This document shows, piece after piece, positions 26,839-36,224 of a DNA stretch of 64,000 nucleotides. Source of the DNA: Burkholderia pseudomultivorans (GTDB lineage: Bacteria; Pseudomonadota; Gammaproteobacteria; Burkholderiales; Burkholderiaceae); assembly GCF_902499075.1 (NCBI RefSeq), contig NZ_CABVPP010000002.1, forward strand, positions 1-64,000. The letters are read 5' to 3'. Positions within the stretch are counted from its first letter, which is position 1. Every line of letters starts with the position of its first letter. The notes under the pieces are model-generated. The model made no database searches. It was not told the origin of the DNA and worked only from the letters and a program-made list of their open reading frames with translations. A program made the position numbers and the translations under genes.

Positions 26839-27852
26839 TCAGCGCACCCGCACCACCACCTTGCCGAACGCGCCGCGCTCGAGATGATCGAGCGCGGCCG
26901 GCAACTCACTGAACGCATATTCGCGTTCGATCACCGGCGTCAGCTTCAGCCAGTCCACCGCGCGCACCAGATCCTCGAGCGCGCGCCGGTGCGCGACGCC
27001 GATCCCCTGCACGGTCGCGCGCCCCGTCAGCAGCGGATACACGGAGGTCGTCAGCGCATCGCCGCCGAGATTACCGATCACCGACACGCGGCCGCCCTGC
27101 ACCAGCGACGCCAGCGAGCGCCCGAAATTGTCCGCGCCCGCGAGTTCGAGCACGTGATCGGCGCCGCGTCCGCCGGTAAGCGCGCGCACCTCGGCCGCCC
27201 AGTCGGGCGTGCGGGTGCGGTTGATCCCGTCGTTCGCGCCGAGCCGTTTCGCGCGCTCGAGCTTCGCGTCGCTGCCCGACACGACGATCACGCGCGCGCC
27301 CTGCGCATACGCGATCTGCACCGCGAACAACGCGACGCCGCCCGTGCCGATCACCACCACCGTATCGCCGGGCCGCGTCTTCGACGCTTCCGCGAGCGCA
27401 TACCAGGCGGTCAGCCCCGCGCAGGTCAGCGTGCTCGCCTGCGCGGCGTCGAGCGTGCGCGGCGCAGCCACCAGCGAATCTTCGCCGAGCACCACGTATT
27501 CGGACAGCATGCCGGGCCCCGGCACGCCGAGCGGCACGCTGCCGCGCGGCTGCAGCCCGTCCTGCCAGCCGGTGAAGAAGGTGCTGATCACCGCGTCGCC
27601 GGGCGCAAAGCCGCCGACGTCCGCGCCGGTCGCGACGACTTCGCCGCGCATGTCCGAGCCCGGCACCAGCGGAAACGGCACCGCCATCCCCATGCCGTCG
27701 CGCAGGATCAGCAGGTCGCGGTAGTTGAGCGCGACCGCGTCGACGCGGACCAGCACGTCGCGCGGGCCCGGCGCCGGCACGGGCGCGCTCGCGAGTTGCA
27801 GATGTTGACGACCGAAAGCCGGCGATTGCCAGCGCTGCATGAGGGACGACAT
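26839..27852 (-). CDS. NAD(P)-dependent alcohol dehydrogenase, MDR superfamily
   Basis: 337 residues from the ATG at 27852, with a GGAG 6 bases upstream. The GroES-like N-terminal domain has VLVRVDAVALNYRDLLILRDG and PLVPGSDMRGEVVATG. The Rossmann domain has GDTVVVIGTGGVALFAVQIAYAQGARVIV. The usual catalytic-zinc Cys and the His of the GHE motif are replaced (NYRD, GSD). It therefore looks like the quinone-oxidoreductase-like, zinc-free branch. Substrate unknown. It is divergent from a LysR gene that probably regulates it. Confidence 0.9.
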   Translation of the reverse strand: MSSLMQRWQSPAFGRQHLQLASAPVPAPGPRDVLVRVDAVALNYRDLLILRDGMGMAVPFPLVPGSDMRGEVVATGADVGGFAPGDAVISTFFTGWQDGLQPRGSVPLGVPGPGMLSEYVVLGEDSLVAAPRTLDAAQASTLTCAGLTAWYALAEASKTRPGDTVVVIGTGGVALFAVQIAYAQGARVIVVSGSDAKLERAKRLGANDGINRTRTPDWAAEVRALTGGRGADHVLELAGADNFGRSLASLVQGGRVSVIGNLGGDALTTSVYPLLTGRATVQGIGVAHRRALEDLVRAVDWLKLTPVIEREYAFSELPAALDHLERGAFGKVVVRVR

Positions 27853-27891
27853 GGCGACTCCGATAACGAGCACAGGGGAATCGGCAGGATA

Positions 27892-27911
27892 ATGATTCCT
27901 CGATTCATCAT
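27892..27911. promoter_or_regulatory. Candidate LysR operator between the dehydrogenase and LysR genes
   Basis: ATGAT (27892-27896), 10 bases, ATCAT (27907-27911) forms a dyad in the 92-base gap between the divergent genes. LysR proteins typically bind such interrupted dyads and repress their own gene while controlling the neighbour. Confidence 0.4.
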
Positions 27912-27944
27912 GTGGCGCGGTTTTCTCGACCCAAAGTAGACAAA

Positions 27945-28862
27945 ATGGAACCAATCTCGCACGACCGGCTGGCCGGCATCAGCGCATTCGTCGCGGCGGT
28001 CGACGCCGGCAGCTTCGCGCAGGCGGCCGCGCGGCTCGGACAGACGCGCTCGGCGGTCGGCAAGGCGATCGGCCGGCTCGAGGCGCGGCTCGGCACGCGG
28101 CTGTTCGTGCGCACCACGCGCCGGCTCGCCTTGACCGACGACGGCCACGCGTTCTACGAACGGTGCGCGCAGGCGCTGGAGGAACTCGACGCCGCGCAAC
28201 ACATGCTGGAAGCCGGTCGTCGCGAAGCGGCCGGGCGGCTGCGTGTCAGCGCGCCCGTCGTGTTCGGGCGCCACCATGTGACGCCGCTGCTGCTCGATCT
28301 CGCCGACAGGCATCCGCGGCTGCAGGTCGAAGGACATTTCACCGATCGCGTGATCGACTTCGCGGACGAAGGCGTCGATCTCGCCATCCGCAGCGGCGCG
28401 CTGCCCGACAGCGATACGCTGATCGCGCGCCCGCTCGGCATGCAGGCGATGGTCGTATGCGCGTCGCCGGCATACCTGCGCACACATGCCGCGCCGCGCG
28501 GCACGGCCGATCTCGCCTCGCACCGCTGCATCGTCTATCTGCACGGCGGCCGCGCAAATCCGTGGACGTTGACGGAGCCGGATGGTCGCGTCGTGCAGCC
28601 CGCGCTGCCCTATCGGCTCGGCTTCGACGACATCGACAGCCTGATTGCAGCCGCGATGCGCGGTGCGGGGCTGGTGCACGTCCCCGAATGGCTGGTGCGC
28701 GATGCGCTGCGTACGGGCGCGCTGGTGCGCGTGCTGGACCACATGGCATCGGCCGGCACGCCGATGCATGTGGTGTGGCCCGCGACGCGGTTTCTGCCCT
28801 ACAAGCTGCGAGTGGCGATCGATGCGGTACTGGCGGCGCTTCCGCCGCTGCTCGCGCGATAG
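27945..28862 (+). CDS. LysR-family transcriptional regulator
   Basis: 305 residues from the ATG at 27945; a GTG 11 codons upstream is an alternative. The helix-turn-helix is at residues 8-65 (LAGISAFVAAVDAGSFAQAAARLGQTRSAVGKAIGRLEARLG). The effector domain begins near 90 (AAGRLRVSAPVVFGRHHVTPLL), in the style of the CrgA/YafC subgroup. It is divergent from the MDR dehydrogenase at 26839-27852 and is likely its regulator, responding to a substrate or an electrophile. The ligand is unknown. Confidence 0.88.
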   Translation: MEPISHDRLAGISAFVAAVDAGSFAQAAARLGQTRSAVGKAIGRLEARLGTRLFVRTTRRLALTDDGHAFYERCAQALEELDAAQHMLEAGRREAAGRLRVSAPVVFGRHHVTPLLLDLADRHPRLQVEGHFTDRVIDFADEGVDLAIRSGALPDSDTLIARPLGMQAMVVCASPAYLRTHAAPRGTADLASHRCIVYLHGGRANPWTLTEPDGRVVQPALPYRLGFDDIDSLIAAAMRGAGLVHVPEWLVRDALRTGALVRVLDHMASAGTPMHVVWPATRFLPYKLRVAIDAVLAALPPLLAR

Positions 28863-28913
28863 GCGGCCAGTGTCGGCGCGCGGTGGTGTCACGGCGTCAC
28901 GCGTTGTCGCCGC

Positions 28914-29207
28914 TCACTTGCGATGACGCATCAGGTCGCGCAGTGCGTCCAGCGCGGCATACCCGCCGAAGCCGAGCGCGACCGCGAGCCCGGCCCAGAT
29001 GCCCATCTCTTCGACCCGCGGTTCGGGCCCGGCCGCAGCTCGACGCCCGGCATCGGCCTCGGCAACCTGGGCCTGCCCGGACGACGAGGACGGCCCGTCC
29101 CGCGCAAACAGCGTGCCGATCCCGGTGGAAACGACGCCGATCAGCAGGAACACGTTCACGCGCCGGCGCGTGGCAGCGCGTTCCGCCTCGGCCGCATGCT
29201 TCGGCAT
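28914..29207 (-). CDS. Small two-TM membrane protein coupled to the SUMF1-type gene
   Basis: 97 residues. A cytoplasmic basic start (MPKHAAEAERAATRRRV) is followed by one helix (about 17-33, NVFLLIGVVSTGIGTLF). A Ser/Ala/Glu-rich linker comes next, then a second helix (about 69-87, MGIWAGLAVALGFGGYAAL). The family is not recognised. Its ATG overlaps the TAA of the upstream SUMF1-type gene (TAATG), so the two proteins are made together and may interact at the inner membrane. Confidence 0.75.
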   Translation of the reverse strand: MPKHAAEAERAATRRRVNVFLLIGVVSTGIGTLFARDGPSSSSGQAQVAEADAGRRAAAGPEPRVEEMGIWAGLAVALGFGGYAALDALRDLMRHRK

Positions 29208-30301
29208 TACTGCCCCGCAGGCCCGGCCTGGTTCAACGCGCAACGAAAGCCCAGGTCGACGCCCCTCTTGTCCGGCTGCTCGCCGCGACGATCGATCACG
29301 AGCCGCACGCGGCTGTCCGTTCCGTTGCGCACACTGCGCAACGTGCCCGTCGCAGGCCCGCGCGGATTCGCTTTCGGGCTGTGGCTGTAATAGTCCTTGT
29401 CGAACCAGTCGTGCGTCCACTCGCGCCCGTAGCCGAACACGTCCGACATGCCGATGCCGTTGTCGCCATAGGTGCCGACCGGACGGCTGACCGACGGCAT
29501 CGGGCTCTTGTCCTGCCCCATGCGCACGATGGTGTCGTCGAGGTCCGACAGGCCGTACTTGCCGTCGACGATCGGAATCGCGCTGCTCGGAATGACCCGG
29601 AACTCCCCGCGCGACCGCGCCGCGTACTCCCACTGCGCCTCGGTCGGCAGATCCACCGGTGCGTTCAGCTCCTTGCCAAGCCACGTGCAGAAATCGCGGG
29701 CCTGCTGCCACGTCACGTCGCCGGCTGGAAAATCGGGGAATCGAAACTGGAATTTGAAACCGGAGTCGGTAAGGATCGGCGGCAAGCGATTGGCGCGCGT
29801 GTAGATGTCGTACTCCGCGTACGTGACGCGATGCTTGAGGATCGAATAACCGTCGAGCGTCACGTCGTGCGCCGGCGCCGCGCCTTCGTTGGCCGAATAC
29901 GGCAGCTTGTCGGCGGATTTCTCCGGACCGAAATCGCCCATCAGGAACGTGCCGCCCTTGACGGGCACCCATTCCGCTGCGATGTGGCGGCGAAACTCGG
30001 CGAGTTCGGTTTCGCTCGGTGCCGGCAGCGACCGGAAGTAATCCTGGAGGATCGCGATGGTGTCGTCATGCACCTTGCCAAACGTCCACTGGACGACCTC
30101 GCTGATGTGCCACCACACCGCCTTCGGCGGCGACGGCGTCGTGATCTCGCGGATCAGCCGCGCCTTGTCCGGCGGCTCATTCGTGTCGGTCGCCGCCATC
30201 GCGGCAGACGACAAAAGCAGTGCACCGCCGATCAGCCAGCGATTCGCGCCGTTCCGAACCGATACCCGTACTTTTCTTCTTGTCAAACCGGCTCTCGCCA
30301 C
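29207..30301 (-). CDS. Secreted SUMF1/formylglycine-generating-enzyme-fold protein
   Basis: 364 residues from a GTG at 30301 with GGAG 7 bases upstream. A TTG at 30286 is the alternative; no ATG fits. An Arg-rich start and the hydrophobic run WLIGGALLLSSAAMAA form a signal peptide or anchor. The FGE-sulfatase domain spans about 120-360: WVPVKGGTFLMGDFG, VTWQQARDFCTWLG, LPTEAQWEYAARS, and the C-terminal SVRNGTDSRVRLVIDRRG...LGFRCAL. The fold includes true sulfatase activators, EgtB and many enzymes of unknown role. No sulfatase gene is nearby, and only isolated Cys are present (DFC, FRC). Its stop overlaps the start of a small membrane protein. Confidence 0.82.
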   Translation of the reverse strand: MARAGLTRRKVRVSVRNGANRWLIGGALLLSSAAMAATDTNEPPDKARLIREITTPSPPKAVWWHISEVVQWTFGKVHDDTIAILQDYFRSLPAPSETELAEFRRHIAAEWVPVKGGTFLMGDFGPEKSADKLPYSANEGAAPAHDVTLDGYSILKHRVTYAEYDIYTRANRLPPILTDSGFKFQFRFPDFPAGDVTWQQARDFCTWLGKELNAPVDLPTEAQWEYAARSRGEFRVIPSSAIPIVDGKYGLSDLDDTIVRMGQDKSPMPSVSRPVGTYGDNGIGMSDVFGYGREWTHDWFDKDYYSHSPKANPRGPATGTLRSVRNGTDSRVRLVIDRRGEQPDKRGVDLGFRCALNQAGPAGQ

Positions 30302-30442
30302 GCTGTCGCTCCGTGAAGCCTCTCTCGGGCGACATGATACCGTCCGCCGCGCTTGCCCCCCGCAAACCGTGGCGCGTTGCCTGTCAAGCGAACTCGCGCG
30401 AACGATTCGCTCCCGGCTCGTCACGGTTTCCCGACCGGTTCC

Positions 30443-31843
30443 TCACCGCGCCACCACCCGATTCCGCCCCTCCCGCTTCGCCTGATACAGCCGCTCGTCG
30501 ACCGCCCGCAGCAACGCATCGACCGTACTCCCGTCGACGCCATACTGCGCAACGCCGACGCTGACCGTCACCTGCACGCGCTTGAAATCGAGCCCGAACG
30601 GCGAACTCGCGATCGACGAACGCACCCGTTCGGCCGTCATCCGCGCGCCTTCGAGCGGCATCTCCGGCAACAGCGCCATGAACTCCTCGCCGCCGACCCG
30701 CGCGAGCCCGCCCGCGGGCCGGATCGCGTCGAGGCACTGGCGCACGACGCCGCGCAACACCTCGTCGCCGATCTGATGCCCGTACGCATCGTTGATGTTC
30801 TTGAAGTTGTCGAGATCGAGCGCGAGCAGGCAGAACGGCGTGCCGTCGCGTTCCGCGCGCACGATCTCGCGCTCGACCTGTGCGATGAACTGACGCCGGT
30901 TCGATGCGCCCGTCATCGGGTCGGTCGCGGCCATGTATTCGAGCTTCTGGTTCGTGCGGCGCAGTTCATGCAGCGCGCTCTCGGTGCGCGCCATCGATTC
31001 CGACAGCCGGCTCATCAGGTCTTCCTGGCTGTAGATCGCGGAGAACGAGCGCGTCGTCTGCAGCGCCTGCACGACGCCATAGCTGAGCAGGAAGAAGCCG
31101 CCCGCGAAGATCGCATGCGCGAGCCACCACATGTGATTCCACGGCTTGCCGAGAATGAACGCGAGCGACGACAGCGCGAACGCCATGATCGACACGCCGT
31201 AGATCACCATCAGCGGCGAACGGATCCGGCGCGCGAGCAGCACGCCGACGTTCAGCAGCGAGAACACCAGCGCGCCGCCCTCCATCGACAGCCGCGTGCC
31301 CAGCGCGCCCGCCACCGGCGAATACGCGAGGTACGCGACCGCGACATCGACGAGCGCGAAGAACACGATCCACGGCAGCCACGTGCGGGCACTCGTGCGT
31401 TTCTCGACACGATCCGACGGCCGCGAATACGACATCAACCCGATCAGCAGCAGGATCGACATCACGAGCCGCGACGCGGGCCCGTACAGCAGGAACAGCC
31501 AGATGTTGTGATGCGCCATCCCGGTGAACATGCCGTGCAGCGCATAGATCATCGCGAAGCCGAGAAAGCCGAGCGTCAGCCAGCGCAGCAGCGGCTCGCC
31601 GGACGACCGGTAGCAGATCCACGTCACGTACGTGACGAACGCGCCCTCGAGCGTCGCGGCCGCGATCGCGATTTCATGGAAGGCGTGACTCTCGAAAGTC
31701 AGGCGCGGGTCGCCGAAGAACCACAGATAGGCGATCAGATAGGCCGGCAGCAGCGCGAATCCGACCAGCAGGCATTTTGCGTAAAGCCGCGCGGCTGCGC
31801 TGACGACGCGCGGCGGTTCCCCGGCTGCATAAGTCGTGCTCAA
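30443..31843 (-). CDS. Membrane-bound diguanylate cyclase (GGDEF)
   Basis: 466 residues from a TTG at 31843 preceded by GGGGAC. The frame remains open upstream to an ATG at 32026, but that extension is Arg/Pro-rich and not membrane-like. Seven or so transmembrane helices fill residues about 18-225, with HGMFTGMAHHNIWLFLLYGP as a conserved-looking loop. A short coiled segment leads to the GGDEF domain (about 295-460). The active-site motif is RVGGEEF, so cyclic-di-GMP synthesis is expected. The inhibitory I-site position reads RPAG rather than RxxD, so product inhibition is probably absent. The sensory input is unknown. Confidence 0.88.
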   Translation of the reverse strand: MSTTYAAGEPPRVVSAAARLYAKCLLVGFALLPAYLIAYLWFFGDPRLTFESHAFHEIAIAAATLEGAFVTYVTWICYRSSGEPLLRWLTLGFLGFAMIYALHGMFTGMAHHNIWLFLLYGPASRLVMSILLLIGLMSYSRPSDRVEKRTSARTWLPWIVFFALVDVAVAYLAYSPVAGALGTRLSMEGGALVFSLLNVGVLLARRIRSPLMVIYGVSIMAFALSSLAFILGKPWNHMWWLAHAIFAGGFFLLSYGVVQALQTTRSFSAIYSQEDLMSRLSESMARTESALHELRRTNQKLEYMAATDPMTGASNRRQFIAQVEREIVRAERDGTPFCLLALDLDNFKNINDAYGHQIGDEVLRGVVRQCLDAIRPAGGLARVGGEEFMALLPEMPLEGARMTAERVRSSIASSPFGLDFKRVQVTVSVGVAQYGVDGSTVDALLRAVDERLYQAKREGRNRVVAR

Positions 31844-32146
31844 TTCGGTCCCCGATCGATCTGCTGCGTGGTTCCGGTGCCGGGACGCGCGACGCGTCGC
31901 CGGTGCCGGCGAGCGGATACGCATCGCGCGCGCCGGCGCGATGCGCGCCGGCCGTCCCGCCGAAAGGCAAACGTCAGAGCAAGTATAGGTGCGGCAACTC
32001 GTTTGACAAGTCAGGGGAAACGGCATGGCCGAATGGACGCCGATTGCCTACCGACCGTCTCGAATGACAGCCCCATCGGTCGTTCGCATGCGCATCGCGG
32101 CCGCAGGCTTCGCCGACCCGAAGCCGCGGCCGCCGCCCGGCAAATA
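31844..32146. other. Intergenic region between the cyclase start and the thiolase stop
   Basis: 303 bases, containing a possible N-terminal extension of the cyclase frame, the cyclase promoter region and the stem-loop at 32097-32133 described separately. No other gene is seen. Confidence 0.5.
32097..32133 (-). terminator. Strong stem-loop downstream of thiolase
   Basis: GCGGCCGC (32097-32104) plus GGCTTC (32106-32111) pair with GAAGCC (32120-32125) plus GCGGCCGC (32126-32133): 14 pairs with one bulged A. It lies 14 bases after the thiolase stop on minus. There is no T-run, so it may be a 3' protecting structure rather than an intrinsic terminator. Confidence 0.4.
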
Positions 32147-33325
32147 TCAGACGATTTCGAACAGCCCGGCCGCGCCCTGCCCGCCGCCGATGCACATCGT
32201 GACGACCGCGTATTTGACGCCGCGCCGCTTGCCTTCGATCAGCGCGTGGCCGGTCAGGCGCGCGCCCGACACGCCGTAGGGATGGCCGACCGCAATCGCG
32301 CCGCCGTTCACGTTCAGGCGATCCTCAGGAATCCCCAGCGTGTCGCGGCAGTACAGCACCTGCACCGCGAACGCTTCGTTCAGCTCCCACAGACCGATGT
32401 CGTCGACTTTCAGGCCGGCCCGCTTCAGCAGCTTCGGCACCGCGAACACCGGGCCGATCCCCATCTCGTCCGGTTCGCAGCCGGCCACCGCGAAGCCGCG
32501 GAACACGCCGAGCGGCTGCAGCCCTTCGCGCTGCGCGAGATCCGCGTTCATCACCACGCACGCGGCGGCGCCGTCGGAGAACTGGCTCGCGTTGCCCGCG
32601 GTGATCACGCCGCCCGGCACGGCCGAACGGATCTTCGACACGCCTTCGAGCGTCGTGTCGGGCCGGATGCCCTCGTCGGCCGATACCGTCACTTCCTTCG
32701 TAAACAGGCGGCCGGTCGCCTTGTCGGCGATGCCGGCGCGCACGGTAATCGGCACGATCTCGTCGCGGAACAGCCCGGCCTCCTGTGCAGCCGCGGCCTT
32801 CAGTTGCGAACTCACGCCATACTCGTCCTGCCGCTCCTTCGAGATGCCGTAGCGCTTCGCGACGTTCTCGGCGGTCTGCAGCATGTTCCAGTAGATCTCG
32901 GGCTTGTGTTCGAGCAGCCAGCCTTCGTGCACCATGTGCCGGTTCATCTCGTTCTGCACGCACGAGATCGATTCGACGCCGCCGGCGACATACACGTCGC
33001 CCTCGCCCGCGACGATCCGCTGCGCGGCCAGCGCGATCGTCTGCAACCCCGACGAACAGAAACGGTTCACCGTCATTCCCGGCACGGTCACCGGCAGCCC
33101 CGCGCGCAGCGCGATCTGCCGCGCGATGTTGGCGCCGGTCGCGCCTTCGGGATTCGCGCAGCCCATGATCACGTCCTCGGCGCGGGCCGGATCGAGCTTC
33201 GCGCGTTCGAGCGCGGCCGCGACCACGTGGCCGCCGAGCGTCGCGCCATGCGTCATGTTGAATGCGCCGCGCCACGATTTCGCGAGCGGCGTGCGTGCGG
33301 TCGAAACGATTACGGCTTCGGTCAT
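32147..33325 (-). CDS. Acetyl-CoA acyltransferase (thiolase)
   Basis: 392 residues, standard thiolase length. The acyl-enzyme Cys is in [17 protein letters not shown] (near 90). The C-terminal His and Cys are in [20 protein letters not shown] (near 347) and [16 protein letters not shown] (near 378). It cleaves 3-ketoacyl-CoA, completing a beta-oxidation cycle, or condenses acetyl-CoA. The location behind a FadB-type gene argues for the FadA role. AAGGAG precedes the ATG. The operon order is fadB-type, pncA, thiolase, with gaps of 46 and 49 bases. Confidence 0.95.
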   Translation of the reverse strand: MTEAVIVSTARTPLAKSWRGAFNMTHGATLGGHVVAAALERAKLDPARAEDVIMGCANPEGATGANIARQIALRAGLPVTVPGMTVNRFCSSGLQTIALAAQRIVAGEGDVYVAGGVESISCVQNEMNRHMVHEGWLLEHKPEIYWNMLQTAENVAKRYGISKERQDEYGVSSQLKAAAAQEAGLFRDEIVPITVRAGIADKATGRLFTKEVTVSADEGIRPDTTLEGVSKIRSAVPGGVITAGNASQFSDGAAACVVMNADLAQREGLQPLGVFRGFAVAGCEPDEMGIGPVFAVPKLLKRAGLKVDDIGLWELNEAFAVQVLYCRDTLGIPEDRLNVNGGAIAVGHPYGVSGARLTGHALIEGKRRGVKYAVVTMCIGGGQGAAGLFEIV

Positions 33326-33374
33326 GCGAGTCTCCTTCGGTCCTGCTTCATGTCCTGAATCGAACGGGAATGCG

Positions 33375-34007
33375 CTACGCCGTCGGGCGCGCGCCCGCGG
33401 ACGTCACATGCGCGACGCCCGCCGCCTGCATCTGCTGCCATGCGTGCGCGAGCGACCCGTTGAGGTCGATCGCCCGGCACGCATCGTTGATTACCGCGGC
33501 TTCGAAGCCCGCCGCGCGCGCGTCGAGCGCCGACCATGCGACGCAATAGTCGGTCGCGAGCCCGCAGCACCACACGCGCTTCGCGCCGATCTCGCGCAGA
33601 TAGCCGGCGAGCCCGGTGCGCGTCGTGCGGTCGGCTTCGACGAACGCGGAATAGCTGTCGACCTGCGCGTCGCAGCCCTTGCGGATCACGAGCTGCGCAT
33701 GCGGGATGTCGAGGTCGCGATGCAGCGCCGCGCCGTCGGTGTCCTGCACGCAGTGCACGGGCCACAGCACCTGTTCGCCGTACGGCAGTGCGAGCGTCGA
33801 GAACGGCTCGCGCCCCGGATGGTTCGCGGCGAACGACACGTGGTCGCGCGGATGCCAGTCCTGCGTCACCACGACCCGGTCGAAGCGCTGCGCGAGCGCG
33901 TTGATCACGGGCACGACCGCGTCGCCGTCCGCCACCGCGAGCGCGCCGCCCGGCATGAAGTCGTACTGCACGTCGATCACGAGCAGCACGTCGTCGGTGC
34001 GTTTCAT
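33375..34007 (-). CDS. pncA: Nicotinamidase (bifunctional nicotinamidase/pyrazinamidase)
   Basis: 210 residues. The catalytic triad is Asp12 ([10 protein letters not shown]), Lys110 (LVIRKGCDA) and Cys155 ([10 protein letters not shown]). The metal-site residues Asp50, His52 ([11 protein letters not shown]) and His85 ([10 protein letters not shown]) are also present. It deamidates nicotinamide to nicotinate for NAD+ salvage and would activate pyrazinamide. AAGGAG precedes the ATG. It is embedded between fadB-type and thiolase genes, all on minus with short gaps, so it is co-transcribed with fatty-acid oxidation genes. Confidence 0.95.
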   Translation of the reverse strand: MKRTDDVLLVIDVQYDFMPGGALAVADGDAVVPVINALAQRFDRVVVTQDWHPRDHVSFAANHPGREPFSTLALPYGEQVLWPVHCVQDTDGAALHRDLDIPHAQLVIRKGCDAQVDSYSAFVEADRTTRTGLAGYLREIGAKRVWCCGLATDYCVAWSALDARAAGFEAAVINDACRAIDLNGSLAHAWQQMQAAGVAHVTSAGARPTA

Positions 34008-34053
34008 TGCGTGTCTCCTTGCAAGGCCGGTCGCGCGATCGCGCGGCCCGGCG

Positions 34054-36138
34054 TCAGCCGTTGAACCCGCGCCCGGCCTTCGCGAGCTCGGCGATCGACG
34101 GCGCGAGCTGCCACGCGTCGCCGTTCCGCGCAGCCGCATAGCGGCGAATCGCGCGCTCGACGTTGTACAGGCCGACCGTGTCCGCGTACAGCATCGGGCC
34201 GCCGCGCCACAGCGGGAAGCCATAGCCGGTCAGATAGACCATGTCGATGTCGGACGCCTTCGACGCGATCTTCTCCTCGAGGATCTTCGCGCCTTCGTTG
34301 ACGAGCGCGAACACGAGCCGCTCGACGATTTCGTCGTCGCCGATCCTGCGCCGCTCGATGCCGCGCTCCTTCGAATACGCGACGACCATTTCGTCCACCA
34401 GCGCCGAGGGCCTGGCCTTGCGATCGCCCGGCACGTAGTCGTACCAGCCGGCGCCCGTCTTCTGGCCGAAGCGGCCCTGCTCGCACAGCCGGTCGGCGAT
34501 CTTCGAATAATGGAGATCGGGCTTCTCGACATAGCGGCGCTTGCGGATCGCCCAGCCGATGTCGTTGCCCGCGAGGTCGCTCATCCGGAACGGGCCCATC
34601 GCGAAGCCGAACTTCTCGATCGCGCGATCGACCTGCGCGGGCAGCGCGCCTTCCTCCAGCATGAACAGCGCCTGGCGGATGTACTGCTCGATCATCCGGT
34701 TGCCGATGAAGCCGTCGCACACGCCGGACACGACCGCCGTCTTGCGGATCTTCTTCGCGACCGCCATCACCGTCGCGAGCACGTCCTTCGCGGTCTGCGC
34801 GCCGCGCACGACCTCGAGCAGCTTCATCACGTTCGCCGGGCTGAAGAAATGCATGCCGACCACGTCCTGCGGACGCTTCGTGAACGCGGCGATCTTGTCG
34901 ACGTCGAGCGTCGACGTGTTCGACGCGAGGATCGCGCCGGGCTTCGCAACTTCGTCGAGCTTGCGGAACACCTGTTCCTTCACGCCGAGCTCCTCGAACA
35001 CGGCCTCGATGATCAGGTCCGCGTCCTTCAGGTCGTCGTAGGACAGCGTCGGCGCGATCAGCGCCATGCGCGCATCGAGCTTCTCCTGCGTGAGCTTGCC
35101 CTTCTTCACCTGCGCGTCGTAGTTCTTGCGGATCGTCGCCAGCCCGCGGTCGAGCGCGTCCTGCTTCGTTTCGAGCAGCGTGACGGGCAGCCCCGCGTTG
35201 ACGAAGTTCATCGCGATCCCGCCGCCCATCGTGCCCGCGCCGATCACCGCGATGCGGCGGATCTCGCGCAGCGGCGTATCGGCCGGCACGTCGGGAATCT
35301 TGCTCGCCGCGCGCTCGCCGAAGAACGCGTGCCGCAGCGCGCGGCTTTCCGGCGTCATCATCAGCGCGACGAAGCCGTCGCGCTCCGCGATGCTGCCCTT
35401 GTCGAAGCCGTGCAGCACGCCCGCCTCGATCGCGTCGATGCACTTGTGCGGCGCGGGGAAATTCGGCGCGGCGGCCTTCGCGGAATTGCGCGCGAACTGG
35501 ATGAAGCCCGCGGCGTTCTCGTGCACGATCTTGCGGTCGCGCACGCGCGGATGCGGCCCCGGCTGCGCACCGACCTTGCGCGCGAACGCGACGGCCGCGT
35601 CGAGCAGGTCGCCGTCGGCCATCTCGTCGAACAGCCCGCTTTTCGCGAGCTGCTCCGATTGCACCGGCGCGCCCGACACGATCATGTTCAGGGCCGTTTC
35701 GAGCCCGACCGCGCGCGGCAGGCGCTGCGTGCCGCCCGCCCCCGGCAGCAGCCCGAGCTTCACCTCGGGCAGCGCGACCTGCGCGCCGGGCGCCGCGACG
35801 CGATAGTGCGCGCCGAGCGCGAGTTCGAGGCCGCCGCCCATCACGACGCTGTGCAGCGCCGCGACGACCGGCTTCGCGCTGGCTTCCACCGCGCGGATCA
35901 CGGTATGCAGCGTCGGCTCCTGCAGCGCCTTCGGCGTATTGAATTCGGTGATGTCGGCGCCGCCCGAGAACGCGCGGCCCGCGCCCGTCAGCACGATCGC
36001 CGTGACCGACGGATCCTGCGCGGCGCGCTCGAGCGCGTCCATGACGCCGAGCCGGGTCGACAGGCCGAGCCCGTTGACGGGCGGATTGTTGAGCGTGATG
36101 ACGGCCACGCCGTCGCGAGTCGAGTAATCCACTGCCAT
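34054..36138 (-). CDS. Bifunctional enoyl-CoA hydratase / 3-hydroxyacyl-CoA dehydrogenase (FadB/FadJ type)
   Basis: 694 residues from the ATG at 36138 with GGAGG 7 bases upstream. The hydratase/isomerase domain (about 1-190) has LTGAGRAFSGGADITEF and LLPGAGGTQRLPRAVG. The dehydrogenase domain (about 290-690) has IAVIGAGTMGGGIAMNFVNAGLPVTLLE, ASNTSTLDVDKIA, VGMHFFSPANVMKLLEVV and GFIGNRMIEQYIRQALF. It performs the two middle steps of beta-oxidation, with the thiolase two genes downstream supplying the last. A clear sigma-70 promoter lies upstream (36225-36254) and overlaps a possible TetR-type operator. fadB or fadJ cannot be separated by eye. Confidence 0.95.
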   Translation of the reverse strand: MAVDYSTRDGVAVITLNNPPVNGLGLSTRLGVMDALERAAQDPSVTAIVLTGAGRAFSGGADITEFNTPKALQEPTLHTVIRAVEASAKPVVAALHSVVMGGGLELALGAHYRVAAPGAQVALPEVKLGLLPGAGGTQRLPRAVGLETALNMIVSGAPVQSEQLAKSGLFDEMADGDLLDAAVAFARKVGAQPGPHPRVRDRKIVHENAAGFIQFARNSAKAAAPNFPAPHKCIDAIEAGVLHGFDKGSIAERDGFVALMMTPESRALRHAFFGERAASKIPDVPADTPLREIRRIAVIGAGTMGGGIAMNFVNAGLPVTLLETKQDALDRGLATIRKNYDAQVKKGKLTQEKLDARMALIAPTLSYDDLKDADLIIEAVFEELGVKEQVFRKLDEVAKPGAILASNTSTLDVDKIAAFTKRPQDVVGMHFFSPANVMKLLEVVRGAQTAKDVLATVMAVAKKIRKTAVVSGVCDGFIGNRMIEQYIRQALFMLEEGALPAQVDRAIEKFGFAMGPFRMSDLAGNDIGWAIRKRRYVEKPDLHYSKIADRLCEQGRFGQKTGAGWYDYVPGDRKARPSALVDEMVVAYSKERGIERRRIGDDEIVERLVFALVNEGAKILEEKIASKASDIDMVYLTGYGFPLWRGGPMLYADTVGLYNVERAIRRYAAARNGDAWQLAPSIAELAKAGRGFNG

Positions 36139-36224
36139 CTGCCTGCCTCCATGCATCGCGCGCCGGGGTGGCTGCGCTTCATTGTGCGCGGTCGAACGGC
36201 CGCATGTCCGGATCGAACGGAGGC

